Assembly (NCBI RefSeq): GCF_014805685.1
Contig: NC_060892.1
Location: forward strand, 25,387,560-25,451,559
Length of the DNA stretch: 64,000 bases
From: Silurus meridionalis
Taxonomy: Eukaryota; Chordata; Actinopteri; Siluriformes; Siluridae
Direction of reading: 5' to 3'
Below the pieces are notes generated by a model that worked only from the letters and a program-made list of their open reading frames with translations, was not told the origin of the DNA and did not search any database. Below, piece after piece: positions 13,593-26,900 of this stretch (positions are counted from its first letter, which is position 1; every line of letters begins with the position of its first letter). The translations under genes were made by a program, and so were the position numbers.

Positions 13593-14769
13593 CACCATTG
13601 CAATGACTTAATTGGATGTGTCTGATCAGATTCAGACACACTTGAAGGCTTCGCAGGCTTAAATACCCAGCGTGATGATTTTCAGGCTAATTTATATTGT
13701 GTCTGGTTTTTCACAGGATCCCTTTAAATCAAGGACGATTTCGATCCTGCGCTGGTTGAAAAAATCTGTAGAACTCCAGATGAACTCTTACTGTCCAACA
13801 GATTCATATTGTGTGTTTGTTTTGGGGTTTTTTGGTAGTAGTAGTTGTTTTTTCCTCTCAGAGCTCCATCTAGTTCATGCTTAACTAACCATGGTCCTTC
13901 TTCTGCGCATGAATTCTCTTTGGAGGGAAATTCCACATGCAGTTCTTCTGATAAACATCTCCAATTATTTGTTTCTTTTAAAAAAAAAAACAACAGCGTG
14001 TACTGAAAGGAACACAGGCGAAGATGAAGGGTCTGCATCGATCGAAGAGCCATCGATTTGATTCGGTAGATTCGTCTGCCGCGGTTCGAGCCGAAACACG
14101 TTTCCCATTTAATACAAGAATCGGGTTAACGTGCGATCTGCCGGTGTAAATAAATCACTGCTAACTAGAGCACACGGTAACAAAAAAAACTCTTTTCTGT
14201 GGCGCGGCTTGCTTTCGTCTAGCCTGAAACACATTTCCAGGAGGACATGGGTTTAATGAGCTGTGTACTTTGCGTGTACTTTCGTCTGCTCTGTGTTCCT
14301 GCGGACAAGAGAGAAAACTGGAGTCTTATAATGACATGGCGGCGTGTTATCTCTCGGTTATTTTTTTCTTCTTCATGGTGTGAATCTGACTCATGTGTTT
14401 TTTTTTTTTTTTTGGCTGAACGGATTCATCGTGCTCTCTCCCACTCTCTCTTATAACCCTCTCTTTCTCTATCTCTCTGAGTTCCCTATTCAATTCTTAA
14501 ATATCACCTCTCCAACTGAGAGAGCCTTTTCTGTGGCTAGCTCAAGCAGGAGACTGCAGACACATTATGTTTTCCTCCTGCTGAAACGTGCTTGTGTGTG
14601 AATGGTCGTCTACGAATGTGGTGTCCGACAGAGTTCGATTCTCGTTATGCGCATTTGGATCCTAAAGCATCGAAACCGGTGTTGTATTGAGAAGAATGCA
14701 ATTTTAATCAAATCCGGTTTAACATGAAAATTTGGAGATGGAAGATTTGCACTGTGCTTCTCTCATATA

Positions 14770-15060
14770 CACTGCAGGGACAAACGTTTTTAGTATTTAT
14801 GACTTTTTCCCGGGCATTTGTGCTTCTTCGCCAAACTGTTATCACTTTAACGGGAGGCGTTCGATTGTTTCCGACACCCAAACCTGTTTCGGCATGACAA
14901 TGAAAGCTTGTAAGCTTTCCATGGGTCGGAGTCTAAGATCTCCTTCTGCAGCGATCCAAACCCTACTGAACATCTATGTGTCTGAATGAATCTCCATAAG
15001 CACACTTACAAATCTGGTGGAACATCTTCTTAGCAGAGTGGAGCTTATTCTTAACATCTT
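14770..15060 (+). mobile_element. Tc1-like MITE fragment before coding exon 1
   Basis: CCAAACTGTTATCACTTTA, CCAAACCTGTTTCGGCATGA and GGAACATCTTCTTAGCAGAG follow the family order, with strong decay. Confidence 0.45.
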
Positions 15061-15325
15061 ATGTATCTCACACTCGGGTGACCACGCAGTTATTTCCAAA
15101 CGTTTCCACTTTCCGAAACACACACGATTTAATGAGGGCACATTTTCCACAGGGTGGCACTTCAAAGAAGAAAACATGGCTCCTTAAAAGTACTCCGTTT
15201 CAACCCTCCGCTTAATCGCCAGGTTAATTAGGTGTGTAAAAGCAAAGAAATGACCAAAGCCCTGCTGCTACTGCAAGTCCTTGGGACTCATAATTAATGA
15301 CCGCTAATTTAAAATCTCAATGTGC

Positions 15326-15359
<34 letters not shown>

Positions 15360-15364
15360 TTCAG

Positions 15365-15518
15365 GGGTGTCGAAGCCGAACGCAAGGGAGGATGTGGTTT
15401 CTGAAGCACGACCTGGTCTTTTTCTCCTCCATCCAGAACTCTCTGCTCTGCCTGTCCCTAATTGCCACCGCAGCGAGCACGGATGTTCCCAAGAAGAATC
15501 CATTCTCATGGAAAGCAG
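15365..15518 (+). CDS. thsd7b: thsd7b coding exon 1 (start codon, signal peptide)
   Basis: The acceptor follows a long CT-rich tract (15331-15364). Bases 15365-15391 are 5'UTR. The ATG at 15392 opens MWFLKHDLVFF and a hydrophobic core (NSLLCLSLIA) typical of a signal peptide. The exon ends in FSWKA plus the first base of a Gly codon, matching the (F/L)xWKxG start of the first TSP1 repeat in THSD7 proteins. The donor is GTGCGA. The intron that follows is 20402 bp, the largest in the coding part. Confidence 0.9.
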
Positions 15519-16133
15519 GTGCGACTTCATTTCTTGCTCTGCCCGCTCGATTTTTCAGGCGTTTCTAAACCCGAGAGTGAGCCGAGGCTAGTCGAGGAGT
15601 CGCCGGTCCACTAAAATGTTGCTGGACATTCGTTTTTGGTTTCTAAAGATTCAATTGTGTGATTTGGAAGCAATAAGTGTGTGAGATTTCAGTGGAAGGG
15701 TTTGCGTCTGGGTAAGAGTGGAAGATCTCCAGCTTTAGCGCTGACCTCAATCCTACTGAGATTAATGTGAACTCTGACTGCACCCCAGGCCAACACCTAT
15801 GTGTCTGAGTGAGCACCAATCACCAAAACCTCCAAAGATCCACTGGAACATCTAGTTAGAGGCACACAATTGAATAAGGTGCCTTTGGATGCATTGCATT
15901 AAAATGTCCTCCTTTACTAGAACTAGGAGACCCAAACCTGTTTCACAATACAGCTTCATGAAGAAATGATTCACACGGGTTGGAATGAATGATCTTGAAT
16001 GGGCTGCTATAGAGATCTGAACTAAACCCTATTGAACACCTTTGGGATGAATGTGAATGCACTCCAGGTCTCCTCATCCCATCAGGACCTCACTTTGTGC
16101 ATAAATGAGCACAAATCTACACAAAATCTAGTG

Positions 16134-16175
<42 letters not shown>

Positions 16176-17892
16176 ATAAAAAAAATATATATTTATTTAA
16201 CCTGCTATATTAAATGTAATGATTTTCAAAGCGAAACAATGGCGACAATGCAACACAAAAAAGTATTCAATGCATTTCAAATCCATATTTGAACCCTTTT
16301 ATAAGCTTCGAACTCGGATTCTCTGTCTAGACGCTTGTGTCAGAGCGTGACGGACGTGTGGCCATCAGTGGGTGTTCTATAAGCGACAGGACACGTTGAA
16401 AACATACATAGCAAATAAATACAAAGCTGTATTGATCCCCATCAACGGCGTGAATCTGTAGCAGGAAGCGTTTTGGTCCATCTGTGCGTGTAATGTGAGA
16501 AGAATGGCCAGAGCCTACAGCCCAGCTGGAGCTCCACTGCTACACAGATCCTTAGCACCATGGAAACTAATGTGTCTCACAAGAAGGACAACTGGAAAAA
16601 TACAAATCATTCTCAGCCAATCAGTGTTTTCTTTTTTTTTTTTTTTTCGTTTTGTGAGGTCCAACTGGACATGCTGTCCAAGTGGACCTTCTCAAATTGG
16701 GACTTAAATTATTGACTCCGAAACAAAATATTACTTCTACGTTGCCTAGAATGAGATTTTAGGTGTGGTTATGGTTATATAACTCGTAAAACAGGTCAAA
16801 AGTATTGGGACAACGGTGGACCTTTAATAGATTTAGTAGATGCCAACCCGCAAACATCCCGAACCATCTAGAGACGTACCGGCGCCAAATGGATCCCACT
16901 TCATGTGGAGTTTGGACATTGGACCTCTTTGAGTGTTTAAAGGCTCTGGCATGGAGGAGCTGGTGTTGGATCTGTGATGATTGCAAATGTTGAGCTGTTT
17001 CATGAGTTGCTTAGTAGCTCCTGGTTTTATAACCACAAATGACTGTAGAAGTCTGTAGAAAGATCATTACTCATAATCTAGTTCTCTCTCTCCCGTGTTC
17101 TGTATTGTTTGAAGACTATGATCACACTCTTGATGTCACTTAAATGAGGATGGGTTCCTTTTTTAGTCTGGTTCCTCTCAAGGTTTCTTTCTCATAACAT
17201 CTAAGGAAGTTTTTATTGGATAACTGCTTTACATAGGTTTGACTGGAAGATCTTGAGTGGCTTCCCATAGGCCTCCTCACACCACCTACATCAGTACCCG
17301 ACTTTACAAACAGCCTTGTGGCTGAATCTCAGAGAAATCGCAACAAATTCCTGTGAAACATCTTCCCAGAAGAGTGGAAATTATACTATAACAACAAATA
17401 AGATCTAAATGTGGAACGGCATGTTCGAAAAACACATAGCAATGTTTCAGTCAGGAGAAGTGTATTCCTTCTTATTACACACGGCTGACCAAAGGGTAGG
17501 ATAAAAGTGAATCAAAAGGCAAGGAAGAAGGCAAAAATGTAAATGTGTCGATGTCGTCGCTGGGGTTTGCCCCCCGAGAGCCACATCTCTCTGTCCGATG
17601 TCATTAACGGGATGTCGTAAATGGCCTTCTCGTATTTCGACTGAAGGGAAGCGGGATTATCGGGCAGGAGCTCCAGCCATTAAAGTGTTGCGAGAAAGCG
17701 TGGCGCCACACAAACAAATCTGCATGCGAAAGAAAGCAAACGGCTCATTTAGAATTCTTCAAAGTTTCAAGCGAACGCTGACAAAAAAAAAGAGGAAAAT
17801 CGGTTCTGAATGCAATCGTTTAAAAAGCCTGGGTTTGATTGGCAGCCGTGTTCATGTGATCAAAAAAGTAAAAAAAAAAAGAAAGAATAATA

Positions 17893-17927
<35 letters not shown>

Positions 17928-19028
17928 ATCCGATTTCGTCCTGCGTATCCCATGAGCCTTTGTGCATGTACATTTCATTACCAGGCAAAACATCCCTCCC
18001 GCTAATGAGACGTCTCCATCGCCATGACAACGTTAGTGTTGCCGTGATGCCCTGTCTCGTTTGACATGAAAGATCAGGCACAAAGGGCAAGGACACGCTG
18101 AAAACACGTCTGGACCCGCGGTTCTTCATTGTATTTTTCTTTTTTGACCTTTTTCATTCCACGACTTGGTGTTTTTTTTCCCCTTTCTCGCGGTCATTTT
18201 ACGGGTGATGGATAGACAGAATAGAAGAATAAGAGCGATAGCCCCCCCGGCCCCCCCTTCAGGACAGGAAGAAGAAAAAAGAATTGGAGCTGTAATCAAA
18301 CGAGACGTGATAAAGCCGTGCGTCTCGCGGCGCAATCATCCCTCTCCGCGTTTTGTTTTCTGTTATCTTTATTAATTAAGCGCGCGTCCACGCCCTTTCG
18401 TTCGTTCAATTCTTTAATTACTGCAGCGAGAACAAGAAGCAAATAATGGCACACACACACTTATATATACCAAACACCTATACACACTTGGAGGTTATGC
18501 GTGTGTATTGTGTAGGCAGCAGGAACCAAAATTCGGGACAAATCTTCTGCAACGTACACAGGGGTGGTATCAAAAATTTTAAGACCCAGCAGCAGATTAG
18601 TAGTGCTGGGATGTGAACTCATGACCTTCCCATTTACTTCACAGTTGGTCTTGAAATTGGATTATTTAATGGGCACAGAGAGAAAAGCTACCATAAAATT
18701 AGTCTTCTGATGATCAATTTCTGCTCATGGTTCTGATCTTACACACTCTTCAGAAAGGCCTGAGAGAAAGGACTGGGCACCAAATCGTGATTTTATTCGT
18801 AAAATCTGGCTAGAGCCACTATGCATATATATATATTTATATTTATATATATATGCAAATAAATGATGGCATATAGATGAAATGTAGGAACAATAATAAT
18901 ATTTTTTCACTGATAATTGTCTGTCTGTAATGCATCAAGTATATCAATATGCCATTTCATCGCATTCGCCAGTCTCTTATCACCTTATCATCTATATCAC
19001 TTCTGATACAGGAGCACCCACATGCAGC

Positions 19029-19059
<31 letters not shown>

Positions 19060-20887
19060 AGAGAGAAAGAAAGCAGGGGTAGGAAAAGGAATTCGCATCA
19101 GTAAGTGCATGCCCTTGGAACAAAGTACAATGCAGCTGAAGTCATTTTCTTCAAATTATGCGAATCATATTGCATTTCTAAAGAGTAGTGAAGAGATATT
19201 AGCTGTCATGTAGAGTATTTGGAGATCTATATATACATATACATAAATATAAAACCCAGTAGCACAGAAAATTGCATGTTATTACAATATCAAAAATCTG
19301 TGTCATAATATTATGGGTGTACGATCACAACTCCCACTCTCTTCCTCTCTCTCTTTCAATCTCTCTCTCTTTCTCGCTCTCATTCTCTTCCTCTCTTTCT
19401 ATATATAAAATCTCTGAACACTTTATTAGGAACACTGTACTGAATGGATTCCGCAAGAGTTCTCTAGGTTCAAAAGATCCCTTGATGCAATTCCTGTGGA
19501 TTTGTTTTTTTTGAATGTCCCTAACCCTAATTCCAAAGGTGATCTAAGGGATTCTGAAGAACGCTAAACTCACTGTGACGCACTCTTGGGTCGTGCATTT
19601 CACCCCCAGGCCTTCAGTGGCGTCCTGCATGAATCAATCCATCTCTCAATACCGTCCTTACGACGCCATGGCTATAGAAAGCATCGCTAGTATAAAGAGA
19701 CGTGGGAGGAAGGAATCTCATACAGCGAGAAGGAATGGTATTACTAATGCAAGAGACTCAACAAACAAAATTTAACACGTCTCCTTTCACTGTAGCCACA
19801 GCACCTACTGCTCATCATTTCTAAAAGAAACATCAAAACTTCGCTCAGAAATTTTTTGTTTTTTTCAGTGAATTACAGTTTTCCTGATAAAGGGTTCATG
19901 AAAACGCGTGACTGCTTTGATCTTCACGATGAAATCCATCTTATTAATCGATCTAATAATCCATTTCTTCTCGTCAGCCGTTGTGGAAGGAAAAAAAAAA
20001 GCTATCAAATCCACAGGAATGTATTCAAGCTTGTGCAGTTTGCTACATATGCAGTTTGCGAGTTCTGACTAGTGCACCATTAAATCGAACTGACATTATT
20101 GGACAGCGCTTCAGTGAGTCCAGCTCGCAACCTGATTGGTTGAACCAACAGTCTTGAAACAGTTTTAACTGCACAGTGTTTGTATTGAAGGCCTTCAATG
20201 GCGATACGTTTGAACCCGGGAACACATGATGTGACGGCTATCAGATTGGATAAAAACTCCAACGTAAACGCTATGAAATGAAAAGAATAGACTACTGGGA
20301 TTAATTGAATACATATTCATGGCCAAAAATGTATTAAAACATAAGTCTGATAAAGTTCTGAATAGTTTAAGCCAGCAGAAAAGTTCATGAAACTCGTTTG
20401 TGGCGCATTATCTTGCAGGGAGTCGCCATTCGGAAATAATAAATATCGTGCACATGATTAGCAACAAAACTTGTCTCATTAAGCACTGATGCAATCAATG
20501 AACACGTCGTGTTCCAAGAAACCATTCCCTACATCATTACACCAATTCCACCAGACTGGATTCTTGTTGGGTCCATGTGGTAGGTCATGCCGTTGCTGCC
20601 AAATAGTGATCCTAACTAGCAGATTGGACGCGGCTAAATTTTTTCGCCGGTCTTTCAGTTGCGTAGTTTTTGTGCACACGTGCTTTTTTTTCCTAAGCTG
20701 GTTAGACATCATTTTCCAAGCGACACCAATGACAAGATAAAAGTATTCACATCCTCTCTGCCAAAACCTGGGTGAGGAAACGAGCACTGTAATTGCTTCT
20801 ATGACCATTACTGTGTAATTATTCTGTCATTTGCCCTATTGTTACTACTGACAAGAGCTGACATTCTTCACACTTCTCACTGATGTG

Positions 20888-20918
<31 letters not shown>

Positions 20919-23900
20919 TGTATCCAGCGAGAGAGAATTATTCAAAGATCTCTAGGCCATTGTGACATAAAGAGACCTATTGTCCTTGTGAAAACGATCA
21001 TTTTGTTGTGTTGTTTTTCTTGCTGTTGTGGGTTTCCGTCTCGTCGCTCGGTTTTATATCGCCGTTCTCGTTCCCCGGAGATCGTTATTCTAATAGCGGG
21101 ATCTCAACAGACTCTCATTATTAGAAAAAACCGCCTTTTCTGCACTCTTAATAAAGGCTTTTAGACTTGATTAAAGCTCAGGCATTGACCTGAAGTTAAT
21201 TACATCTTAGGCTACATTCTCATTACAAGCATTATTGAACAATTTCGAACAATTTTATTTCTTTTTTTTTTGTCTATCGGGAAGCTTCTCTAAGTGATTC
21301 ATATCTGTCTTTAATGCCAACTCCTTGTTGTGGGAAATGAGCCACATAGCGTAGGCAAGAAAAAAAATCATCTTCATCTGGATGAGTATCCTAAACAAAA
21401 GTCTTAATTTATATTCAAAAATGCTCAAAATGTTTTTTTTTACCTCACAAAAGAGCTAAATTCTTTTTACTCCAACATCCGAACTTATGAAGTAAAGGTC
21501 ATGGTATGGCGCCCCCTTTGAGCAGTGAAGGTTAAGGGCTTTGGTCAAGGTCCCAAATGAGGCTGGTTACTGGTGCTGGGGTTTGAACGTATGGCCTTCT
21601 GAGCAGCAAGTCTTCTCTGGCTTCAGAACATCATGATTCCTGTACTTTGATTAGAGGTTTTTCTAACATTAATACAAAATACAATATATGGACCAAAGAT
21701 TTTGGACACCTGACCATAAGATTTGGATGTGAATTTTGAACATACCATTCCATATCTAGTCCCTATTTAATCACAATAAAATCACTATTTAATCCAGCTC
21801 CATGAACATATCATTTTACAATGGTTGGAAGATCTTGATTGGCCTTCTATAGAACACCTTTGTGAAGAACCTTAACGCTGACTGCAACCCAAAACTCCTC
21901 AACCCTCATCACGACTTTACTAACACCCTTTTTGCTGAAAAGATCTCACAAAATCTCACACTCCAAAATCTAGTGGAACATCTCCCCAGAAGAGTGGAGA
22001 CTCAGAAAATTGAGTGTGGAGACTCAGGGTTTAGAAAACACATTTTCATCTATAAATACAATTTTATGTCTATAGATCGTATTGTAAATCAAGACATTAA
22101 AACTGCGTAATTGATCATTAAAAAATCATGAAAATGAACAGAAAACTCGCTCGACACGTTTTATTAAGGCTTAAAGGTTATATAATGAAAGTATGGAGCG
22201 ATTACAGATAAATACTGTAATTTTGCACTTTCAAGAATGGCTTTACTTTAATTTTCGAAACGAAAGATGTAAATTTTTGTGACAACCGACTCCATCACGT
22301 GTCAGCCGTAACACTAGGATTGTTCCGGTAAAGAGCGTGAACAAAAGGATCAGAAAAACGCTCCACTTTGCTTAATGTTCAATGACTAGGTGCATTTCAA
22401 TGTGCTTCCTGGTAATAGCAAAATCCAGGGCTACGTATCCATTGTCTCGGCATTCGTACCACTGCTTCTATAATGGAGTAGTTAGACAGAGAGAAAAAGT
22501 AAACAAAAAAGGCACTTATTCCACTCCTGACAATAAAACATCGAAAAGAAATGTCATTCTTTTAAAAGCAAATGCACCAACAACTGGAAAAGTCAAGTGT
22601 CCAGATCGTTTTGTCTGTATGGCTCAGCCTCCGTTCAACTTCAGTTCATAAAACATCACAATGAGGAAATATGTGATCTACTGCCGGAAAGGCTGGTTTG
22701 AATATTTCAGAATCTTAATACTGTATCTATTACCAATCCAGTCCCGTTTTTAACATTAACACTGTTTATCACAGTATAAGTTACTAATTCTATAAACCAG
22801 GGGTCCCCAAACTTTTTTTCTGAGAGCCACATAATTTTTCCTTTCTGTAATGGGGGCTGGGTCGGTCTGCTGTTCTGCACCATACAGACAATTACCGTAA
22901 TATACCATATATAAGCCGCATCCACTGAATTTGACAAAGATTTTTATTTTGAACATAAATAAGCCGCACCTGTCTATACTGAAACTAATGAACTTTACAC
23001 AGGCTTTAACAAAAGACAGTGTCTGTTACACGGTGTAACGGGTGAAATATGTCGTGGCTCCTTAAGGAGCATAGCGGTATTTTGGGAATAGCCTGCCGCC
23101 GCATTTTTTCGCTATTACTGCATGTGTCCAAGACCGAGGAATATGTCCTTATTATTTTCTGATGGTCATTTCTAAGTTTCTTTGACTAACCCGTAACGCT
23201 GTTGCTAAGAAAAATAAAAAAAGCACGAGTTTTGGAAACCTGTCTGTGCTTATATGATTTCTGTATGAACTGGAGTTAGTGAGCTCTCCCTTCACCCAGA
23301 CTCAACATGTTACAACGGCTTGTATCTAAACAGTAGCCGACCAAGAAAGTCATTGTTCACTGTCTTCCTCCTTTCTTTCACAACTATTTCTCTCGAAAGT
23401 TTATCTTTTGGCATCGTCGTGCGTTAAAAATCCCCACCGGTGGAAGTTTTTCTCCCGATGCCGTGCAGCTCAGAACACAGGTGAAGTGCGTTTTTGTTTC
23501 CGTTCGGAATTTTCATTGGTCTAATGGTATGTCGCTCAGTTTTTTGGCTTGAAGTTTGTAATACCGGGAAAAACCCAGGAAAAATCCATAAATTAGCCGC
23601 TTCGTTGTTTAAGGCGCGGGGTTCAAAACGTGGGAAAAAAGTAGCGGCTTATAGTCCGAAAAATACGGTAAGTTTTAATCAAGAAATATTGCCTATTAAA
23701 AAAAAATGTTTACTATCATAAGGATATTTGTTCATATTCATTGCTATTAAAATGAGAACATTTACTTACTTATGCATATGGTGGGTGGGTGAATCGAACA
23801 AATAATAGCGTTTTTAAAATGGCTAATGGATAAAATATAAAATAGTAAAATAGTACTGAATTTTATTTAAAAAAATTAAATAAAAACAGTACAGAATCAT

Positions 23901-26900
23901 AAAAATGTGCTTGAGGAATTACATATGGATATAGTAATTAATAACTATAATAATATCATTAATAAATTATAAATAATAAATAGCGCTCTCCGTGCAGCTC
24001 GCAGCCTCTGGCGTCAGTGATTTGCCCCTAGAGGCCGCTCTCGTAATGATAGCAGACCAGAAGCCGGAAAAACTATCGGTATGGATTTTATAGATATTAT
24101 TAAATACAGAAATGATGAGTAAAACAATGTTTTTTACATTTATTTTTAAATATGCTTCTGGCATTGTTAAGAGTGCCATTTGGGGACCCCTGCTATAATG
24201 GCTACTCCAAGCATAGGCCAAGTCACCTCAAGCTTTTTGCATAGACATGGCAATGAGTAAAAAAAAATTTTTATGGCCTCCTCCCCCCAGATCTGAATCC
24301 AATAGAACACATTTGGGATGTGGTAGATTTGGAGAGTCACAGCATGAATATGATAGTGACAAATCTGCAGTAGATTTCATTCTCTCCCACCTGGAACCAA
24401 ACCTCACAGGAACATATCCAACACCTTGTGCAACTCCAGTCCATAAGTAAGGAATTGTTCTAAGAGCAAAATTGTTGGAAGTGGTGTGGGGGGTTACTCA
24501 GCACACGTATGGTCCTCCTGATAAAGTTTTGGATGAGAACAGTATATTGGCCTTACTTCAGGAAGAATTTTATTGGTGCTGTCTGGTGCCTTCACATAGC
24601 AACAACACAACCAAAAAAATTGAAGAAAATAAAAGGACCAGAGTTTAGCACGCTCTGTACGGATAGAAAGGCTCTGTTCTAAGTAAGGACACTTTCTTTT
24701 CGAAAGGAAGGGTTTTCAACGGATCACTCAGAGTACGAAAGTGCATGCCGTGCCCTAAATTGGCGTGCCAGAGAAAGAGGTTCTCAGATGGAGAGGTGAT
24801 ATTTAGAAGCTGAATGGGAACCATGGTGCGTTAAAGTGCAGCACAGCAAGACCGAATCCGTTCTGCAAAACTAGAAGTCGCATTAATGCTGCAGTCGATT
24901 ATTTCTACGGTTAATAATCAGCTGGAAAAATATATGTAATATATATATATTTATGATGCACAAATCATTTACTTTGATATAAAAACCATGAAAGGAAAAA
25001 TGTTTTTGAATGACTTACAATGGCTTTTTGGGAAAGTTCTGTCTTCCTAAATCAGACATTTACAATTACATTTATGGCATTTAGCAGACGCCTTTATCCA
25101 GAGCGACTTGCATTTATCTCAATTATACAAATAAGCAGTTATTGGGATAAGGGCCTTACTGACAGGTCCAGAAGTGGCAGATTGGTGTGGCTGTGAATTG
25201 AACTTTTTTTGGATCTAAAGCCCAATGTCTTAATCACTAAGCTCCCACCTCCCCTTTGCATTCATTCACTTGTTCAATTAGTACCTCATATATTTGACCA
25301 GAAGTGCACTATATGGACAAAAGAATTCCGCTTGATCTCGAAGACTCGAACCTGTTCCAGCATGTGATTGGCTGAAATTAGTCGATGCGACTTTGTTAAA
25401 CCTCCAAGGAATACAAATGACAGGATTTGCTTTAGCATGACTTGATAAAACACGAAGCACAACTGAATGATCTAAAGATAACACTCGTCAGACCTTTTCT
25501 TTTCTGTTCTGTTTTTTTTTTCCATCCATTGGAGAACCTCCATTGGAAATCCGCTGACCTGCCTGATTCGGTATCAGGCATGCCTCCGTTATCCATACGC
25601 TAACCCCATCAACGCACTTAGCTTTTACCCTGGGCGACACTCGCGTCGGCGAACAAACCCTCCCCGTTCCCTTTCACCCCTCTCTCCATCTGTCTGCTTT
25701 CCACTGCTATGACAACAGCCTGATTGACAGGCTTGGGATGAAATGTCTTGCCCATCCAAGAGATGTTATTTATCCACTCTGCTAAAACGAGATCAATCAA
25801 GCCTCGGATTCCATCTGCAGCCCCATCGGCAAAGCCATGAAGATTTTTCATAATTAACCGTACTCTAATTAACATTGCCGGCCGCATAATTCTTACTGTG
25901 ATCGCCATTCCGTGCTGACGCTCCCTGCCCTCTTGGCTCTCGCTAATTCGGCGCCGTCGCCCGCTTGTTAAGACGCGTAATAATGTACGCTTTTAAAAGC
26001 AATTATGCAAAGAGCAGTTATTACGGACTTAAATATTGAGAAGAGTGTGAGCAGCGGAACAAGTTCGTTGATTAGAAATACAGTATGCACTCAATGCTAA
26101 TGAATATGGAATTTAATAAATTCATATCAGTAATATCAATAAGGAAGATTGAGGGGTTTTTCTTTTTAAATAAGTGAACGAAAAACACTTTTTTTTGCCT
26201 CTCTGCAGGTTTTAAATAGGCTAAAGAATTGGGACCTGATCGGTGGTTCTTTCCCCCAACTTTCAGAGGATTGCAGTAGCATGAATTTTCCCTTCATTTG
26301 AACGAGTAGATTCAGCTAGGTGCTCCATGAGATCTACTTTACATGGGTTTGGAGTGGAAGATCTCCTGCTATGGAGCTATAGAACACCTTTGGGATTAAT
26401 AAGAATGGACCCCAGACCTCCTCCTACATCAGAACCTGAACATCTTCCCAGAAGAGTGGAAGTTACTATAACAGCAAATCCCAATTAGTCCCTCCACTCT
26501 TCTGGGAAGATGTTTCCCTGGATTTTATGTATGCTTATGGACGTTTGTGTCCATCAGCCACAAGGGTGTTAAAGTCATTCGGTACTGATGTAGGTGAGGT
26601 GAGGGTACAGAGCTCTATAGAGCTCTATAGCAGGACACTTAAACTCTTTTTCTCCAAATCATGTAAAGCAGATCTTCATGGAGCTCGCTTCATGTTGCCA
26701 TGCTGGAACGGTTTTGTTTTCCTAAGTTCAAGTGAACGCAAAATGGCTATGTTATACCACATACTATACAATTGCCTCCATCTTTGTGGTAACAGTTTGG
26801 AGAAGAACCACAAATGGCAGGAAAGGTCAGGTGTCCGCAAACGTTTGTTGGGGGTCGTCTATGAGTATAGACTGATCACCCGATCTATAACATAACACTA

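Noticed and set aside
15322..15591. Longer frames across coding exon 1 in other phases
   Set aside because: They are shadows of the signal-peptide exon and do not join exon 2 in frame.
17598..18005. 135-codon frame in intron 1
   Set aside because: No domain, composition biased by A-runs and a CA repeat, and no splice sites that fit.
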